From Cladocopium goreaui (Eukaryota > Sar > Dinophyceae > Suessiales > Symbiodiniaceae), in contig CAMXCT020003207.1 of assembly GCA_947184155.2 (NCBI GenBank), positions 1-64,000 of the forward strand: a stretch of DNA of 64,000 nucleotides. The letters are read 5' to 3'. Position numbers and translations under genes: made by a program. Below, one piece after another: positions 43,809 to 58,800 of the stretch; position 1 is the stretch's first letter, and each line of letters opens with the position of its first letter. Under the pieces are notes generated by a model. It worked only from the letters and a program-made list of their open reading frames with translations. It was not told the origin of the DNA and did no database searches.

Positions 43809-46800
43809 GTACAACGTTCTCAGGCAAACCAGCAGTTCTTGTGCGAGTTCCTGGCCCAATTCTGTGGGAAGCTTCCAAATGACAGCGAGATGGAGGACCC
43901 CGAATATGTCCAGAGGTTTGGGAGTAAACTGGGGAAATTGCAGGGTAGCAACATGTAGCAACCAGTATGGACTACCTTGGTTATTATAAATACTGTATGT
44001 ATAATATATTGTATGATAGTATGCTAGCCTTGTCCAGGAAGCGTTGACCTGGGCAAGCATGACTTATTGCCTGAACCCACAGTTTTCCTCGGAAGCTGAT
44101 CACCGAGTGTCTTGTCACAAAAAAAACGCAAATGGGATGGGAGGGGTTGGACTGTGTTGATTTGCGGACATGTTCCCTCAGATTTGTTTATGGAAATTCT
44201 CGATCCATTAAATTTTGTCAGTGTGGCAAGGCTTGGGCTAGTGTCGAATCTGGTGTACAACATGCACTCGCCTCCTACTGCATGCTGCGCTTTCAGAGAA
44301 CCTCAAAATCCCGGTGCCTTTCCTCAAGTTCTGCATATGACACAATGATTTTGGCTGAATGTTTTCCCCCAAGATCCCCCAAGTAATATTGTTTTTAACC
44401 ATCACCAACTCAGGGCTGGAAGGGAAGGCATGTCGAAGATCAAAAACATCATCCATGCAAAGTTGAAGGCTAGGCGTTTGACATCAACACAGTTTGTTGC
44501 AACTAAAACTAAAATGTTGAAATTATTTTCGATACAGTTGCTGATCCTTTTTTCCAAATGTCAACCTGCACATTGACTTGATCTAACTGCCAACTCCTAT
44601 GTGGCTAGGCCTGTGGGTTACTGACCCATTCTGGGAAGAAAAAGGCATCTAGGGGACCAAAAGCAAAGAAGGAGCCCGTTCGCAAAATCATTTTGAAACC
44701 AATCTCTCTCTCTCTCTCTCTCTTTCTCCATTATCCCCCGGAGATTTGAAACCAATTGACTCCTTCATTTTGTTATTTCCTTCTAGCTTGTCCTGGCCTA
44801 TGCCCAGCCCCATGCTGGCGCTTTTTCCAGGAGAAACGACAGCAAGAAAAGGCAGCCAGCAAAGAAAGCGAAGGCAAAGATGAAGGTGGCAAAAAGTCAG
44901 AGACGATTGACAACATGGAGACCCTTGTCTACTTGCCTGATACTCAAGACCTTTTTGAAGGTAGCCTAGAGGAAGATGAGAAGTACCCGGATGATGAAGG
45001 AAGCCAAGAGGATCTAGAGGACCATGAAGAAAGTGAGTCAGAGAAAGGAGCAGAAGAGGAATTATCAGATTCCGAAGATCCCGAAGAAGTTGAGGAGCCC
45101 AAAGAAGTTGAGGAGCCCCAAGAAGTTGAGGAGCCCCAAGAAGTTGAGAAGCCCGACACGGCTAAAGTGGTTGAGGAGACCGATAAGGCTGAAGAGGTTC
45201 AGGAGCCAGAGAGCCAAGACCAAAAGAAAAGTGAGCAAGGTGAGACCATGATGGATACAGATGAAGAAGACGATGAAAAGGCAGCAGCCTTCAGTGACAC
45301 AAAGGGCCCAATTGCTCAGGAGCAGTTTGCATCCAAGGAGCTGGAGGAGAAGGCAGCCGCAGCAGGTGAGTTGGTCAAGAAGACTTCCAACACAACAAAT
45401 GACGACATCGTCCGGGCACAACGCAAAATGCGCCAAGCTGTGAAAGAAGCAGAGGAGGGTGAGGATTCAGAAGGTGAAGATGATGACCGCAGGCTGAGAG
45501 AGCTGGACGAGGAATCAGATGAGCGGAGGAGAAACAAAGGACGTGGAAGAGGACGCCCACGAGGAAGAGGAGGAAGAGGTAGAGGGCGAGGAAAGAGAGA
45601 AGCAGACTCTGACACAGAGAAGCCTGACAAGAGGTCCAGAAAGAGCCGCAAATCTGATGAAGATGATGAACACGCCCCAGATGAGCCTGAAAGGAAAAGT
45701 GAAGAAGATGAGAAGTCTGTTGACAAGAAAGATACAAGAGCATACAAACAGAAGCAGAAAGAGCAGGAAGAGAAGGGCAAGACAAAGGAGACCGCAGAGA
45801 AGAAGGCTGCTACAAGAAAGACAAAGAAGGCAGAAGAGAAGACAGGCACTGAGAAAAAGGAGCTTGCAGTCAAGAGGGACACCGAGAACCAGACAAGCAA
45901 GACTGCAGAAAAGAAGTGTGACAAAGCAAAGGGCGGCCAAGAGGCAGAAGAGCAGGAGAGAGACAAGGTTGAACCGATGAAAAAGGCCCCCAGGAGGATG
46001 AAGAAGATTGAAGAAGAGGAAATCAAGAACACTCAGGAGGAAAGCCAGGAGAAAAAGAGGAAGAAGGAGAAGGCTGATGAAGGAAGAGACCAAGATGAAC
46101 AAACGAAGATCGCAGGCACCAAGAAATCCAAGGAGGCAGGGAAGACGGAGAAGGCTGATGAAGGAAGAGACCAAGATCAACAAACGAAGATCGCAGGCAC
46201 CAAGAAATCCAAGGAGGCAGGGAAGACGGAGAAGGCTGATGAAGGAAGAGACCAGGATGAAAAAAACGAAGATTGCAGACACAAAGCAATCCAAGGAGGC
46301 AGAGAAGATGGAGAAGGCTGATGAAGGAAGAGACCAGGATGAAAAAACGAAGATTGCAGGCACAAAGAAATCCAAGAAGGCAGAGACGATTCAGAAGGCT
46401 GAGGAGAAGAAACGGAAACATGCCATCACCACCGAGAAGATCGATGGAACGAAGACAAAGAGACCAAAGGAGGCAGAGATCCGCCAAGAGGTTCATGAAA
46501 TTGCGGATGATGAGGATTTCTCACCTGAGAAGCCTGACAACCAGCTGGGTGACCCAGACCTCTACCCACCGACCCCAGTTGAAGACAAAAGCGCTACAAA
46601 TGCAGAGATGGTTTCTGAGAAGCCAGAAGCAAAGAGCCAACCAGCCAATCCCAGGAAAGCAAAGAAGGAAGGTGAAAGCCCAAAGTCTAGAAGCAAGCAA
46701 AGTCCCTTGAAGTTGGCAGCCAGTGCTTCAAGGAGGATGATGGAGAAGAAGAATGGAGATCGAGTAGCAAAGAACTTGGCAGCAGATTTTGAGCGAATGG

Positions 46801-49800
46801 CTCAGAAGCGTGATGAGAAAAAACCCAAGCGAGTAAAGAAACCGTTGGACACCACAGACCTTGCCACTTATCAAAATCACCCACGAAACTTTTGCAAACT
46901 GGAGCTCATTTACAGTGTGTAGTATGGTATGCACAAACAAAAAGCAATCATGAATCACCCACAATGAATGATGAAGATCTATTATTTACTATATTCGTTG
47001 CGGATGCAGTATATAAGGCATTCGAGGGCAAACATGTATCCAGATATCTTACGACCCATTTCTGGTGAACCTTTGGGTGTCAGCGCTGAAGGCTACCAGC
47101 TGCAGTATCTTGATGCGCTTGAAGAACGAAGAGCCTATGTTTTTGGTCCCTGATGACCTTCAAACCGCTGTGGACACCTTCCAGGACACTCAGACATGGA
47201 CCTATCCCCATAAGCATGGCCCCCAGTATTAATATCATATCTCATGTAATCTCCTTCGGTTTCCATGTAGGGAAGGTCATCCAGCCCCAGCGCCAGCACT
47301 CAGGTCCTTCACATTGACTCGGCCTGATCATCTTGGACCAGCGCCTGTCGAAGAGCCAGGGACCATTGGAGTCTTGCTTGGCCCCCAATTCTTATGGTTA
47401 GCAATGGAAACCATCATTGGAACATGGATGATGTTTTATTTCTTTGCTTGGGGCAGTGGGACATCTAACATCTAACTAAGGCTTGACACCCGTGGTTTTT
47501 TTGCATCCAGAGTGCCCAAAGAGCGGATCGAGTTAGTGAATGAGAATATGAATCCGCAACCTGCTCTTAACGCACCTGGTCTCAAATTCACCAAAATCCG
47601 CCTGAAACATCTGCTAGCATAACTTGAGTACTGGGAGCCCCAGTGCTCAATCTAAGGCAAATGTGCGGCGAGGTGTCAGTGTTTCTTGGGGGAAATATGG
47701 TCCCTTCTTTGGGCCAGGTGCTTATCCTATGATGGAATTGCGGTAAAAATTGTTGCTCCATGAAATTTTGAACACAACACATTGAAATTGTCGCCCTATG
47801 ACTTCCTAATTTTTTACCAAGTTGATTTAGTTGATTTGGCCGAGGTGGTCTTTGGCTACAGCATTGGCCGGGTGGACCGAAATCAAGGATGTGTTGGAGT
47901 CTGATGCGGAAGATAGCAAGTCACAATCTGATTTGGAAGACTGAAATCGTAGATCTTGATTCTAGCAAATAGATGTCTCAATCTTTTTGTTGCTCAGTGG
48001 CTAGCATAGGGGGGCATGCTTCATTAAGTGGTCCTTCAATGTGGCACAAACAATTGTTTCATGGTTTATATTATTATAGCATTGATCAAATGATCTTAAA
48101 TGATCCTCCAAAGATTTTTCCGTTGATGGGAAGGAACCCCTGGCTAGCTACAGCGCCGTGTGTGCATGTGTGTTTCCACACAAGTAGTTCAACTGTCCTA
48201 TGGGGTGGACTGCAGCTTGAAAAAGAATTGGTCAACATTGGCCAACCTTGTTCATACCAGAAGGTTTGCACAATGACTGTTATTCAATTGTGTTCAAAAC
48301 TTTGTCAACTTGACTGCACATGTTGAACTTGTGAGTTATCTATGCAGCATTTTGGTATCATAGTTAAATGCTGACAGGGTTGCACCAATGCCCCGGCCAA
48401 CCCGGTCACCGGCAAGCCCACTGGCCTTGTCGGCCAAAGCTGCTCGATTGCTTTTGCTCCTTGGAGCACCAGTGGTATTGTTCCTCGGCTTGGCAATTAA
48501 TCAATGGCAGGTGCATCACTATTTTTGGAGGGTCCATCTTGATAAACAACACTACATTTGGAATGCTGTTAGTGTTTGCCACTGTGCTGAGTCTTCATTG
48601 CACCGACTACGTGGTAGAGAATACACCAGCCAGCAAGGCAACCAGAGCCGTCAACTTAGTTCATCTTCTGATATATGATCTGTATTCCTATCTTCACCCT
48701 GAAATTTATTTTTCCCATGGGCATTTTGGAAAAGCCAAGGATTTGCACAATGTGGATCTCTTTTCAGGAAAAGGTGCTATTAATTCTGCATTTGGTCAGA
48801 ACCTGATTTCATTCGCTGACTGCACTACCTTCTAGATTTGGTTCAGCACAACACTTGTGTATATGTACAGCGGCCCCAACTAAGTTGACCAGAAGATGAA
48901 GTCGTGTCGCCCTTATGAGTCCAAATACCCATGAACACCATTGTCAGTGCTGTGTTTGGGGGAAATTAGATCCATAAGTTAATAGCTGAGGAAACCGTTT
49001 GATGTGGAGACATCTGGGACGTCAGGAGATATCTTGGAAGTGCTGGCCCCTTAGGAATCCATATGAGTTTGCTTACAAGATCTTCAACATAGATGGTGCA
49101 AATCCTGATGAACTATATTTAAATTTACCATTGATATGTGACACTGGGCCTTTGATATTGGAGGCAATGGATTTGCACCATCTACCTCAGTTGGGAAGCC
49201 ATACCCTGGTCATGACTGATTACATGTTCTGGCCCCTAAGGGAAGGATTTTTAGCCAGTATCCAAAGTATCCTTCGATTGCGCGAGGGCGGCCTGGCTAC
49301 GGCCGGGCCGCCATGTGGCTCCTTTATCTATTTGAATCTGGGTACATCCCTACGATCAAAAACGAGGCCGTTCGGGGGGCCCTGGGCCTATGTAAAAAGG
49401 GCCAATCGGCCCCTTGTCTTGGTTTCTGGGCCCCTTGTGGCATGATAGTTTTGGAAAGTTTAGGACATTTAGGGAAACATGATATGATATCATGATGATC
49501 CATTATATTTTTTATCGTGGGTATTACTGCCAGCGCAGAGTCCTTCAGCCATGCATCCAAGAGATTCCCTACTAACTTTGGTTTCAACATTTCACTTATC
49601 TGGAAATTTGGCAGGGGGTTTGATGAAACTTGATGGAATGGGGAAGAAACATTGGTGACCTGGTTCTTGACCTTGGCCTTTTTGTCCTGCATTGCCCAGC
49701 CAAATCCTGCCAAGGATCACATGCCGATTGTGCCTTCTTCTTCTGCTGGCCTTCGTGCGATGCGCGGTGTTTCTGGTAGAGCAACCATCCTCTTCTTTGA

Positions 49801-52800
49801 TGCTGGCTTTCCCCTATCTAGTTTGGCTTCAGAAAATTGTATCGCTCGTCTGGCCATGGCTGGTGACCAGATTGTGAGCAACCCAGTTTATCAGGAACGC
49901 ATGAGTTGATTTCACAAAGCATGATCACAAATCACATATATACTTCTTTTTGGGTTTGTCGTCGGTGAGCTAAGTCACATGGGCAGCTATGGACATGCCA
50001 ATTTGAAGCCAACTGTGGTTTTTGGAAATGCGCTTGGGACCCAGGAATGCAAGTTAAATCAGTTTGTGTTACATGCATCAGAAATTGGAGACCCCAAATT
50101 CTTAAAACATCTTATAAAATAATAAACAAAAACATTCTGGGCATCCAAATCCAGTTTTGGGGTCTTCAATTTTGTGAACTTTTTGGTTTCCTGTAGTATT
50201 TCAGACCTGGGTCAGCTGTACCAAGAACTTGGTCCTACCGGCTTCATATCAAGATCACAAAGAAGGTTAGAAAGCGTATCGAAAAGAACAAAGCGAAGAA
50301 GGCTACAGTCCGGAGATACGTTGATCAACAAGGGAACCGTAGAGTGTGCCAAACTCAGGTCTATCACAGGCATTGTCAGAAGTCCCTGCAAATACCTTGG
50401 CTAACCCAGAGCAGCCTTTTGTTCCATAGAATTCTTTCCTGAAGATTGCATTCACCAGCAAAATAAAGGGAACCATGTTTCTCATACAAATAATGGAAAA
50501 TAAAGACTGCGTATGGTGGAGAATTGTTTTTTTTCGTGTCTCAGGTCTGGCAATCCCCTTCAGCTACGAGCATCTCAAGTGTATCCGAAAGGGTATGGAA
50601 AAGCTATTGCATCAATCCATGCATCCTGGGTGGTGCCCCGGATGCAACAGTAAATTTGGATTCCTGCATGCATTGGGACGACAATCAAATTACAAGACCT
50701 GGTCCCCGAATTCCAATAGCAAATTTCTAGTGCTTTAATTAAAGCAAGTTCAAAGTCAGAACCACCAATATTTTTGGATTGTGGGGCCGGTTGAGACAAG
50801 ATTTTAACTAACTGGATCTAGAATTAATTATCTAGATCATATATTGGAACAAATTGTTTCAGCTTCAGAAAGCACCCTAACTAATAAAACTCACTCCCAC
50901 AAAGAGGACTTTGCGATCCCCCATGTGCCTTGGAAGTCTCTCTGAGGAAAACCGGCAGAACGTGAAGAACATCCGAGATGCACTCTATCCTCAGGCTGGT
51001 GGCTTGGTGGACAAGATGATGGAGTCTGTCCCAAAGGCAGGATTGGAGAGCTCACCATCGGGTAAACACATGATTGGGAATTTGCATAAAATTTGTCTTG
51101 GGTTGTGGGAGGCCCCATATCAGTGGCGGCACGCCTCCCTATCTGGTGTGGCTGATTTCTTGAGGGCTGAGAGGGACGCTGGCCGGTTCCATCCTGTGAT
51201 TAGCACTGGTTTAGACGATTGACAGGAAATTGTCCTATCAATTAGCTTACCCAGGTAGCCCTGGAGGTGAAATCATTTTTGGTTGTAACCACAATCTTCA
51301 ACCTCAAGAGTCTTTGGGCACATTTGCTTCAGAAAGAAATCTCCAGGTTCACCAGGGAGTGCTGAGAAATGAGATACTTGATTGCATTGCCCGATACTGC
51401 ATGGAACAAAAATGATTGGACTAAAACCACCCAAGTATTAGCTTCTAGTAAATCAACATAGACCCTGGCAAATATTGGAATGGAAGATTAGTGTCCACTA
51501 CTGTAATAATTTGTTGTTTTCAAGGTCTATGTTAATTTACCAGAGGGTAAGCGTGAATGGACCGTGAAACAACCGTGAAACAGCGTGAAAGAATCGCGAA
51601 CGGACGTTTTTAGGCGTGAAAGGACGTTCTTAGGCGTGAACGACATAACCCCCAAAATAGCTTAGTTTTTCATCATTTTCACACTGTTTTGTGTTTTTCC
51701 ATGTTTTCCAATTCTGAGATGTTCCAGATTGCAGCTATTGACTGATCAACCGAACTGGGAATCCTATAGAGCCATGTCAACAGACGTGGAACAGCTTTTA
51801 GCAAAAGCTGCCCAGCGGAAAGCTCGGGCAGCTGAACTTGGTGCTTCTTTAAGCGAAAGTTCCACACCTTGTGATTCCAGGACTGGTTTTTTGGCTCCTC
51901 AAATCGAAAAAAAAATACAGGTCACAAAATGTACCATTGATGGGGTAAAACCACTGGGGCATCCTTGGGACCCCTATAATGAATACCTTCGCAGCTATAC
52001 CGAGGGACAAAAACAAGTGCAAATCTCAAACCCAATATCACCAGGAGTTTGAAGACAAAAGCGAGATCCCCCCCGGAAGCAGGCCAGGCTGGCTGACCAG
52101 TTGGGGCCAAGTCGCAAATCCCTTCACTCTTCCAGCTTGGTCCAGAAATATACGCTGCATATCTATCCAGTCTGATTCCAACTCCTGCACAAGTCAGGGT
52201 CAAGACAAGATGTGTTGCCTTTGACTAATTTAACCCACAAAGATTCAGAACTGTAGACTAGTATCCAACATTAGATTGCCAGGCATAGTCAGCGCCAACG
52301 ATCTATGATACCAATGGGCAAGCAACACGAGAGATATACCAAATATCATGTACCCCAGATGCAGGCATCTAGGTTTTGCCATTAAGATGATATTTTGTTT
52401 CCCTACAGAACTTACAGTAATTCATCTACCAATCCCTTAAGTAAACAGTTTGGAGTTAAAAAAAATGGAACTACTACAGTTACGTTATGTTAATAGATTT
52501 AATGCCTGGGATGTGATCCTACAACTTCATTCCAACCTTGTCTTTACTGTTTTATCAAGACTGTCAAAGATTGATCCCCCTCCACCCAAAAAAGATATTG
52601 TGATATTCGAGGGGCCTGCCCAAAACCATCCCTTACTCCTTTTTACCTCTGTCATTTTTCACTGCTTGGGTTTGGGGATCCTTGAGGATATTTGGTGAAG
52701 CTTTGCAACCCCAAAAGGATAGGATGGGTTTATGATGCAATGGCCAATGGCATTTTGTTTTTAAAAAACCACCAGTCAAATCATGTAGCTATATATTGTA

Positions 52801-55800
52801 TTCTGACCTTTACCAATTGCAGTCTGCACTGTGCGCTAGATTCAGAAGCCTCGACAGTGCCAGCGACAGAGAAGGAACTTGAGGAGGCTAAACAAAAACG
52901 AAAGGAGGTTGGTGTTGAGTTGGTTACCCCCCCGTCCAAGTTGATGAAGGTGAAGAAAAGTGAAAGTGCTGAGACTTTTTCAGAGCCAAAGCTCAGCCGG
53001 GCAATTCAAAGCAAGTCTGTTCTAGAAGCCAAACCAGGTGATGAGAGAAAGGTGTCAGCTACTGCAGTCAAAGCCAAGGCAGCCCCAAAACAGCCTTTGA
53101 CAATCCCAAAGCCTGAGCAGAGTCAGCAAGATGCCAAGAGAGCCCAGGCGGTGCATGACTGTTTGAGGCGACCCTCAACTGGGGACATGGCTGTTTCCCA
53201 ACCAAGGTCCAAGGACCCAAAGGATAGGAAGACCGCAGGAGATGCATCAGGAGCAGATCCTCCCACACCGCCTGAGGACCCTCCTGATGATGATGATGGT
53301 GATGGTGATGGTAGTGATTCAGAAGAGGCACGCAAGGCAAGGCAAATCCGGACAAAGAGGATGGCCCATGCGCGGTACATGAGGTTCTCACGCTCACTGC
53401 AGAGTAGCTAGGTGTAATTTCATGGGCAGGGAGTAAAATAGTTTTGGAGAGAATAGATCATTGTGCCAGACACATCATGTGAAATAGAAAGCAATTGCCC
53501 AAAAGAGCTAGCAAGGTCTCTAGAATGGACTGCCATTTGAAAATTCGAAAGCAAACATCAAGAAAGAACATATAATCTTGTTTTTGCGCCATCTACTGCG
53601 ACAAATTACTTTCAAGGTTCTGGTTTAGACAGGAGTTTTGAACAATGAGTTTGAACACTTTATGAAGCACTTACTCGCCCAAATGCATGCTCTACCCGGT
53701 CTAAGGTCCAAGAACACCTCCAGAGGTGCGACGTGCCGGACGTGCAGCATTCCGGGACTCCGGAATGCTGCAAGTTCTTCTAGAGCAGTGGACGAGCTGC
53801 GCTGGGGTTTGGACGGAGTCTGAATTTTACATCCAAGTAAAAGAGAAGCGTAAGAACCGTTCTTATGGATCACGGCGATGGATGACACGCATGGAAATCA
53901 TCGCAAAGTTTGGGAGCACAGAAGTGGCGGACCAAATAATCTCCGCCAAGACCATGGATGCAGAGGTGTCACAAACCCACATAAGAGCCAATCCAGACCT
54001 TCACGGACTTGACACTCCTGACTCTTACTTGGGAAATTATATTACTTTTTGATCTTTAGAGATGACAAAGATTTTATTATCACCCAGTAGTAATTACCCT
54101 CAAGGGACACATGCATGGATGTTGGACTTTTTGGACCCTCAAATGCTAGCTGCTCAGGAGACTCGTCAGTATCTCATTTGGGATCGTGAAGGTGAGGAAA
54201 CAACGGTGGACCATGTGACCACAACACTCTTTCAGGCTGCTGAAAAGGATGAGGACGAGAAGACCAGGGGCAGGTCAAGGGTGAGAAGCCGCAAAGGGAG
54301 GAAGCATGACAAGAAACATGGCAAGGGAAAGAAATCAAAAGGTAAGAAGAAGAAGCGTTCCACATCGTCGACCAGCTCGGATTCAAGTGATGCCAGCAGT
54401 TCGGACAAGCCAAGCAGTGAATCAGAAGAGAAAGAGGCCCAGCAACAACATGGCACCCCAGCTTGGCAATCCTTGTGATACCTCTTAACAGTCTAACCAA
54501 GATTGGTAATTATAATGCATGCTGGCATCATGAACCCTTTCATGCCCCCGCTTGCTTAGAGCAGACTTAGTTTCCAAACATCTCACCGCTAGCAAATGGC
54601 AGGCCAAAGGGAAGAAAGCATCAAAGAAGAAAACCATGAAGAAAGGCAAAGGTAACAAAAGAGGAAAGAGTTCAAAGTCAAGTGACAGCACTGGCCAGGC
54701 AGGGAAGAAGAAGAGAAAGGAAGAAACAGAAGAGCAGAAGCTGAAGCGTGAACACAAGGAACAGGAGGCTCAGCAAAAAAAAGAGCTGAAGGAACAGGAG
54801 AAGGAAAGAGAGAAGGAAAAGAAAGCGATTGAGAAGACCAAAAATGATGCTTTCAAAAAGGATCTGCGGAAAGGAAACCAGGCTGGGATCATTTCTACAT
54901 AAGCTGAAATCCACTGACCCAGTGTAGGTGAACCATTAGCCCATCAAAGATAACCTCGAACCTTTTAATCCACCACCCGTCTCTCCTGCAGGCGATGACA
55001 AAGCTCAGCGCAAGTATCTCCAAGGGGACATCGCTTGAGGACAGTGACAAACTTCGCCATATGTTCCTAGGCCGCGTTGGTTCTGTGACTCCCTTGTGGG
55101 TTTGGATTTTGTTTGATGTTGTGGGCCAATAGGCTACACAAGATTATTATATGTGTAATGCACACCTTCTCCTATTGATTACAGAATCAAGATATGCTTG
55201 ATTGTTTTCATAGTTACAGTATGTTACAGAATTAAACAGTATACATTATACTAATGGTATCTCATCATGATATCGTGTTTTCCATGAACATATTCCCATG
55301 GATAGAATTGAAGCTTGGATGACCTTTGTAAGGAGTGGCTCGGTTGTGACGGCGATCCTTGCCGAAGTCAAGCCCCACATTGCCACAATGAAGGGTGCCC
55401 GTTCCCAGTTGCAGAAGTCCATCGATGCAGCAAAGGTGGGATTGGGTCTGGGATATTTGGGATACACCAGGGGGAACATATACCAATGGAAATGTGTATG
55501 CATGTTGCATAACACTTATTGGCTGCATGTAGGCTTCAATAATTTGAGGGATGGACAAAATTGGCCTTGGTATAATATTAAACATGTATTCCCAGATCCC
55601 CAGCTTAGGAATAATTCTCATGAACTATGTTGACTGGCACTGCAGGTTGGCAGCATTGGGACCCTCCTTGAAGATGCAGAAGCGGCTGATGGGGCAGTGA
55701 CTGCTTTCACCAATTTTATGTCAGCTTACCATATCAAGTAGGCAAGGGAACGTATCAATAGCTTGATGGATCGTTTGATGACAGTGCCATTTAGAATCCC

Positions 55801-58800
55801 AGCAGCCCTTGGTTCTTGTGTTGCCAGTTCTTGTAAAAAAACAAGAGTATTTACCAGCTGAATGTTTGAAGAACACTGATACAAATCCAATTACCTAAGT
55901 GTTTTGTTTGGATGGTGGGGCTTTGGCTGGTTGTGGCGCTATTTTGGATCCACGATTTCATGCTCCAAGTCAAGGCTTCAAAAGGCCATCATTTAAGTAC
56001 CCACAATCCATGGGGTCTGGTCAACAGTCTTAGCTTGCGTGAAGGAACACGCTGGCTGGGTTAGTGTTCGGCCAATCAACTTTGGGGAAACTTAGCCTTT
56101 TGGGATGCCGTGTGTTCGCAGTCATTCAAAAAAACAAATGCAGTGCCAGCCACATATGACATCACATGACAATTGTGAGTTGCTGTCACTACAGGTGAAG
56201 GTTGATAGGTTGATCACTAACACCCATCAAAAGGTCCAGTAAACATATCCATGGATTCCTTGGCCTACCCCACGCAGGTCTGGCTGACCCTGGTGTTCCA
56301 CACACCCTTCAGGGACATGTTGATGATGTTGCTTCTGGGGTATTTTGGCTCAGATTAGTGTTGGCGATTCATCGGCTTCAACATTGTATGGGTTCTATAA
56401 TAAGTATTTGGAACAGCTAGAGCTGGGCCAAGGGCTTTGAATAACTGTTTGAAAAGATCTGGATTCATTTTTTAGAGCTGCCAAAGCTACCTATCTTCCA
56501 ACCTGTTTGCCTCCCTGCTGCTCTTCATGCGGCCAGGCATCGTCCATTGGAAAGGTGATGACTCGCCTCCGAAATCAAGTGAAAGAACCTCAAATGCTGT
56601 CATGGTGTGGATAAGGGTGTGGGTGTACTGCAGTGGGCTGGACCCCGTGGTAATTAAGTTCAATCAACCCATTCTGTCTTTGAACTTGATTACCATGTAG
56701 AAATAATTTTATAGATATCATCATGATGATCACCTCATTGTTTTGAGCTGCAGGGTTACAGCACTATGAATAACTTTACAAAAAAATGAAAGCATGCATG
56801 CCAATTGCACTAATTTGTCAACTCTGAACTGATCATTCTGATCATTATGCATCATGTGGATGGTCCATGAACATATTGACCCTGAATAGCTAGCTGTGAT
56901 GTTGTAAGTGTCTAGCCATATTGCAACTGTATGGTGTGCTTACTTGAAGGTAGATCCCACAACAAAAAATGTTTCCGAAAACAGTTGTTTCTTATGGTTG
57001 TTTTTACGCAAAGCAACAAGAATTTATCATACAATTAACAAATGCATGTGGCTATATATTGTCATCACGCCATACCAATGTTTGCACATAGTCGATTTGT
57101 GGCAATGGAGGGAGGGAGAGAGAGAGAGAGAGATTCGATTTGTGGGCCTGTATCTAAATGGTTTCACACCCTTCGAACCAATTAGTTTCATGATAGTAAT
57201 TATAGAACATTGATATTTTGACATGTTGCCCTCAACACACTGATCCTAGGAAACTGGGGACGCTTCTCATCCTGATGTGCGACGACTTGGGAAGACCTCT
57301 AGCACTTCTCGAAATGATTCACGGGATTTTTGGCGCGCTGTTAAAATACCGGTTGCCTCTTGGTCTTGGTGTCTGGAAATTTGGTGAATTTTTCATTGGG
57401 GTATCTTGGGGTTGTTTTATCATCAAGTATGGGCAACAAGTCAACAAGTATGACTTAATTTGATTTTGGAATCTACACCGGGCAATTGAAACACACCGAG
57501 GAAACCCATACAATCAGAGTTCCGGTGGTCAACAAAAAGGCACCTGGTGGCCTTGGCTTTGAGAAGTATCCTATTTTACACCCACATGAGGTATTGTCAT
57601 ATCTGTGGGATGAAGTGCAAGTTCAAGTTCCCAAATCAGAAATTTCAGCGTACTGGAGGCATGCCAGAGAGTTTGGTGAGCCGTGGGCTGTTTTATCTGA
57701 CGCATCAGATGAGCATGTCCCTGTGGGTTTGCATGGTGATGCAACACGTTTATGGACTATCCATCGGTTTGAAAAGGTCATGGCTATATTTCTCAACCTG
57801 GTCCTATTCCGACCACATTCAGTTCGTCCCTCTCGATATCTTCTCTTCTCGATCCCACGAGACAAATTGTTCAAAAATCGGACACTAAATACTGTCTTTC
57901 GCCGTCTTCTCTGGAGTCTTGAGGCTGCATATGATGGTGTCAATCCCCAAACGGGGGTAGCAGGAAGACCTCTGTCTGAAACTGATCAAAAACGCGCACT
58001 TTGTCCACTTACTAAATCTGGTGCACGGTTTGCTCTTACAGAGCTCAGGGGAGATTGGGAGTACCATGTTGAGCTTTGGCGTCCTAATGCGAGCTGGAAA
58101 TCTGATACAATCTGTTTTCGTTGCCCTGCAGAAGCAAAGGGAGCTGCAGGAAATCTGTATTGGAACCATGGGGATGGATGCACATGGGAATTGGAGGAGT
58201 TTGGACTAGAGTCATTTGTTGCACGCAGATTAAGAGATAGTAACCTGTGTACCTTGGCTGGTTCAAACCTGGGGAATTTGTAAGTGTTTCTCAAAGTTTT
58301 TGCTCCTGTTTTTTTTTCGTTGGTCTAATTCTGAAAACAGAACAATCCTGATCAAATTTCCCTACTGTTACTGTTACCCCCTTTGTCAAAAAATGTTGTT
58401 GAAATACTCTTTTGATGCCCTTCGCATCAGGAAAACTAGCCTGTGGATCTGAGGTCCTTTGCTCAACCTTCGCATGTTCAAGCACCCGTCGCTGCTGAAA
58501 TGGTGCACAATGCACACGATAAATCTTGGGCTATTGTTCACAGCGAACGGTGGGAGTTTGAGTCTCAACTGATCTTGGTTACTATTGATTTTTACCACCA
58601 AACATAACATCAAAACCAAAGCATTCTATCAAAAGGGTGGTTTTTGTATACCATTCTCAGGATTTTGCTGACAGAAGAGCTCTAATACTTTGGGCCTGGG
58701 GAATTCAATGTCCAGTTGGAGGAAGCCTATAGGCATTTTCTCGATTTCTGCCGAACCCGCCGCATTCCGCACACCCAACCACCCTTCCTTCGCAAAATGG

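Noticed and set aside
45316..46496. Minus-strand Ser/Leu/Phe-rich frames of 157-286 codons
   Set aside because: Mirror images of the Lys/Glu-rich plus-strand exon; codon bias makes the opposite strand open.
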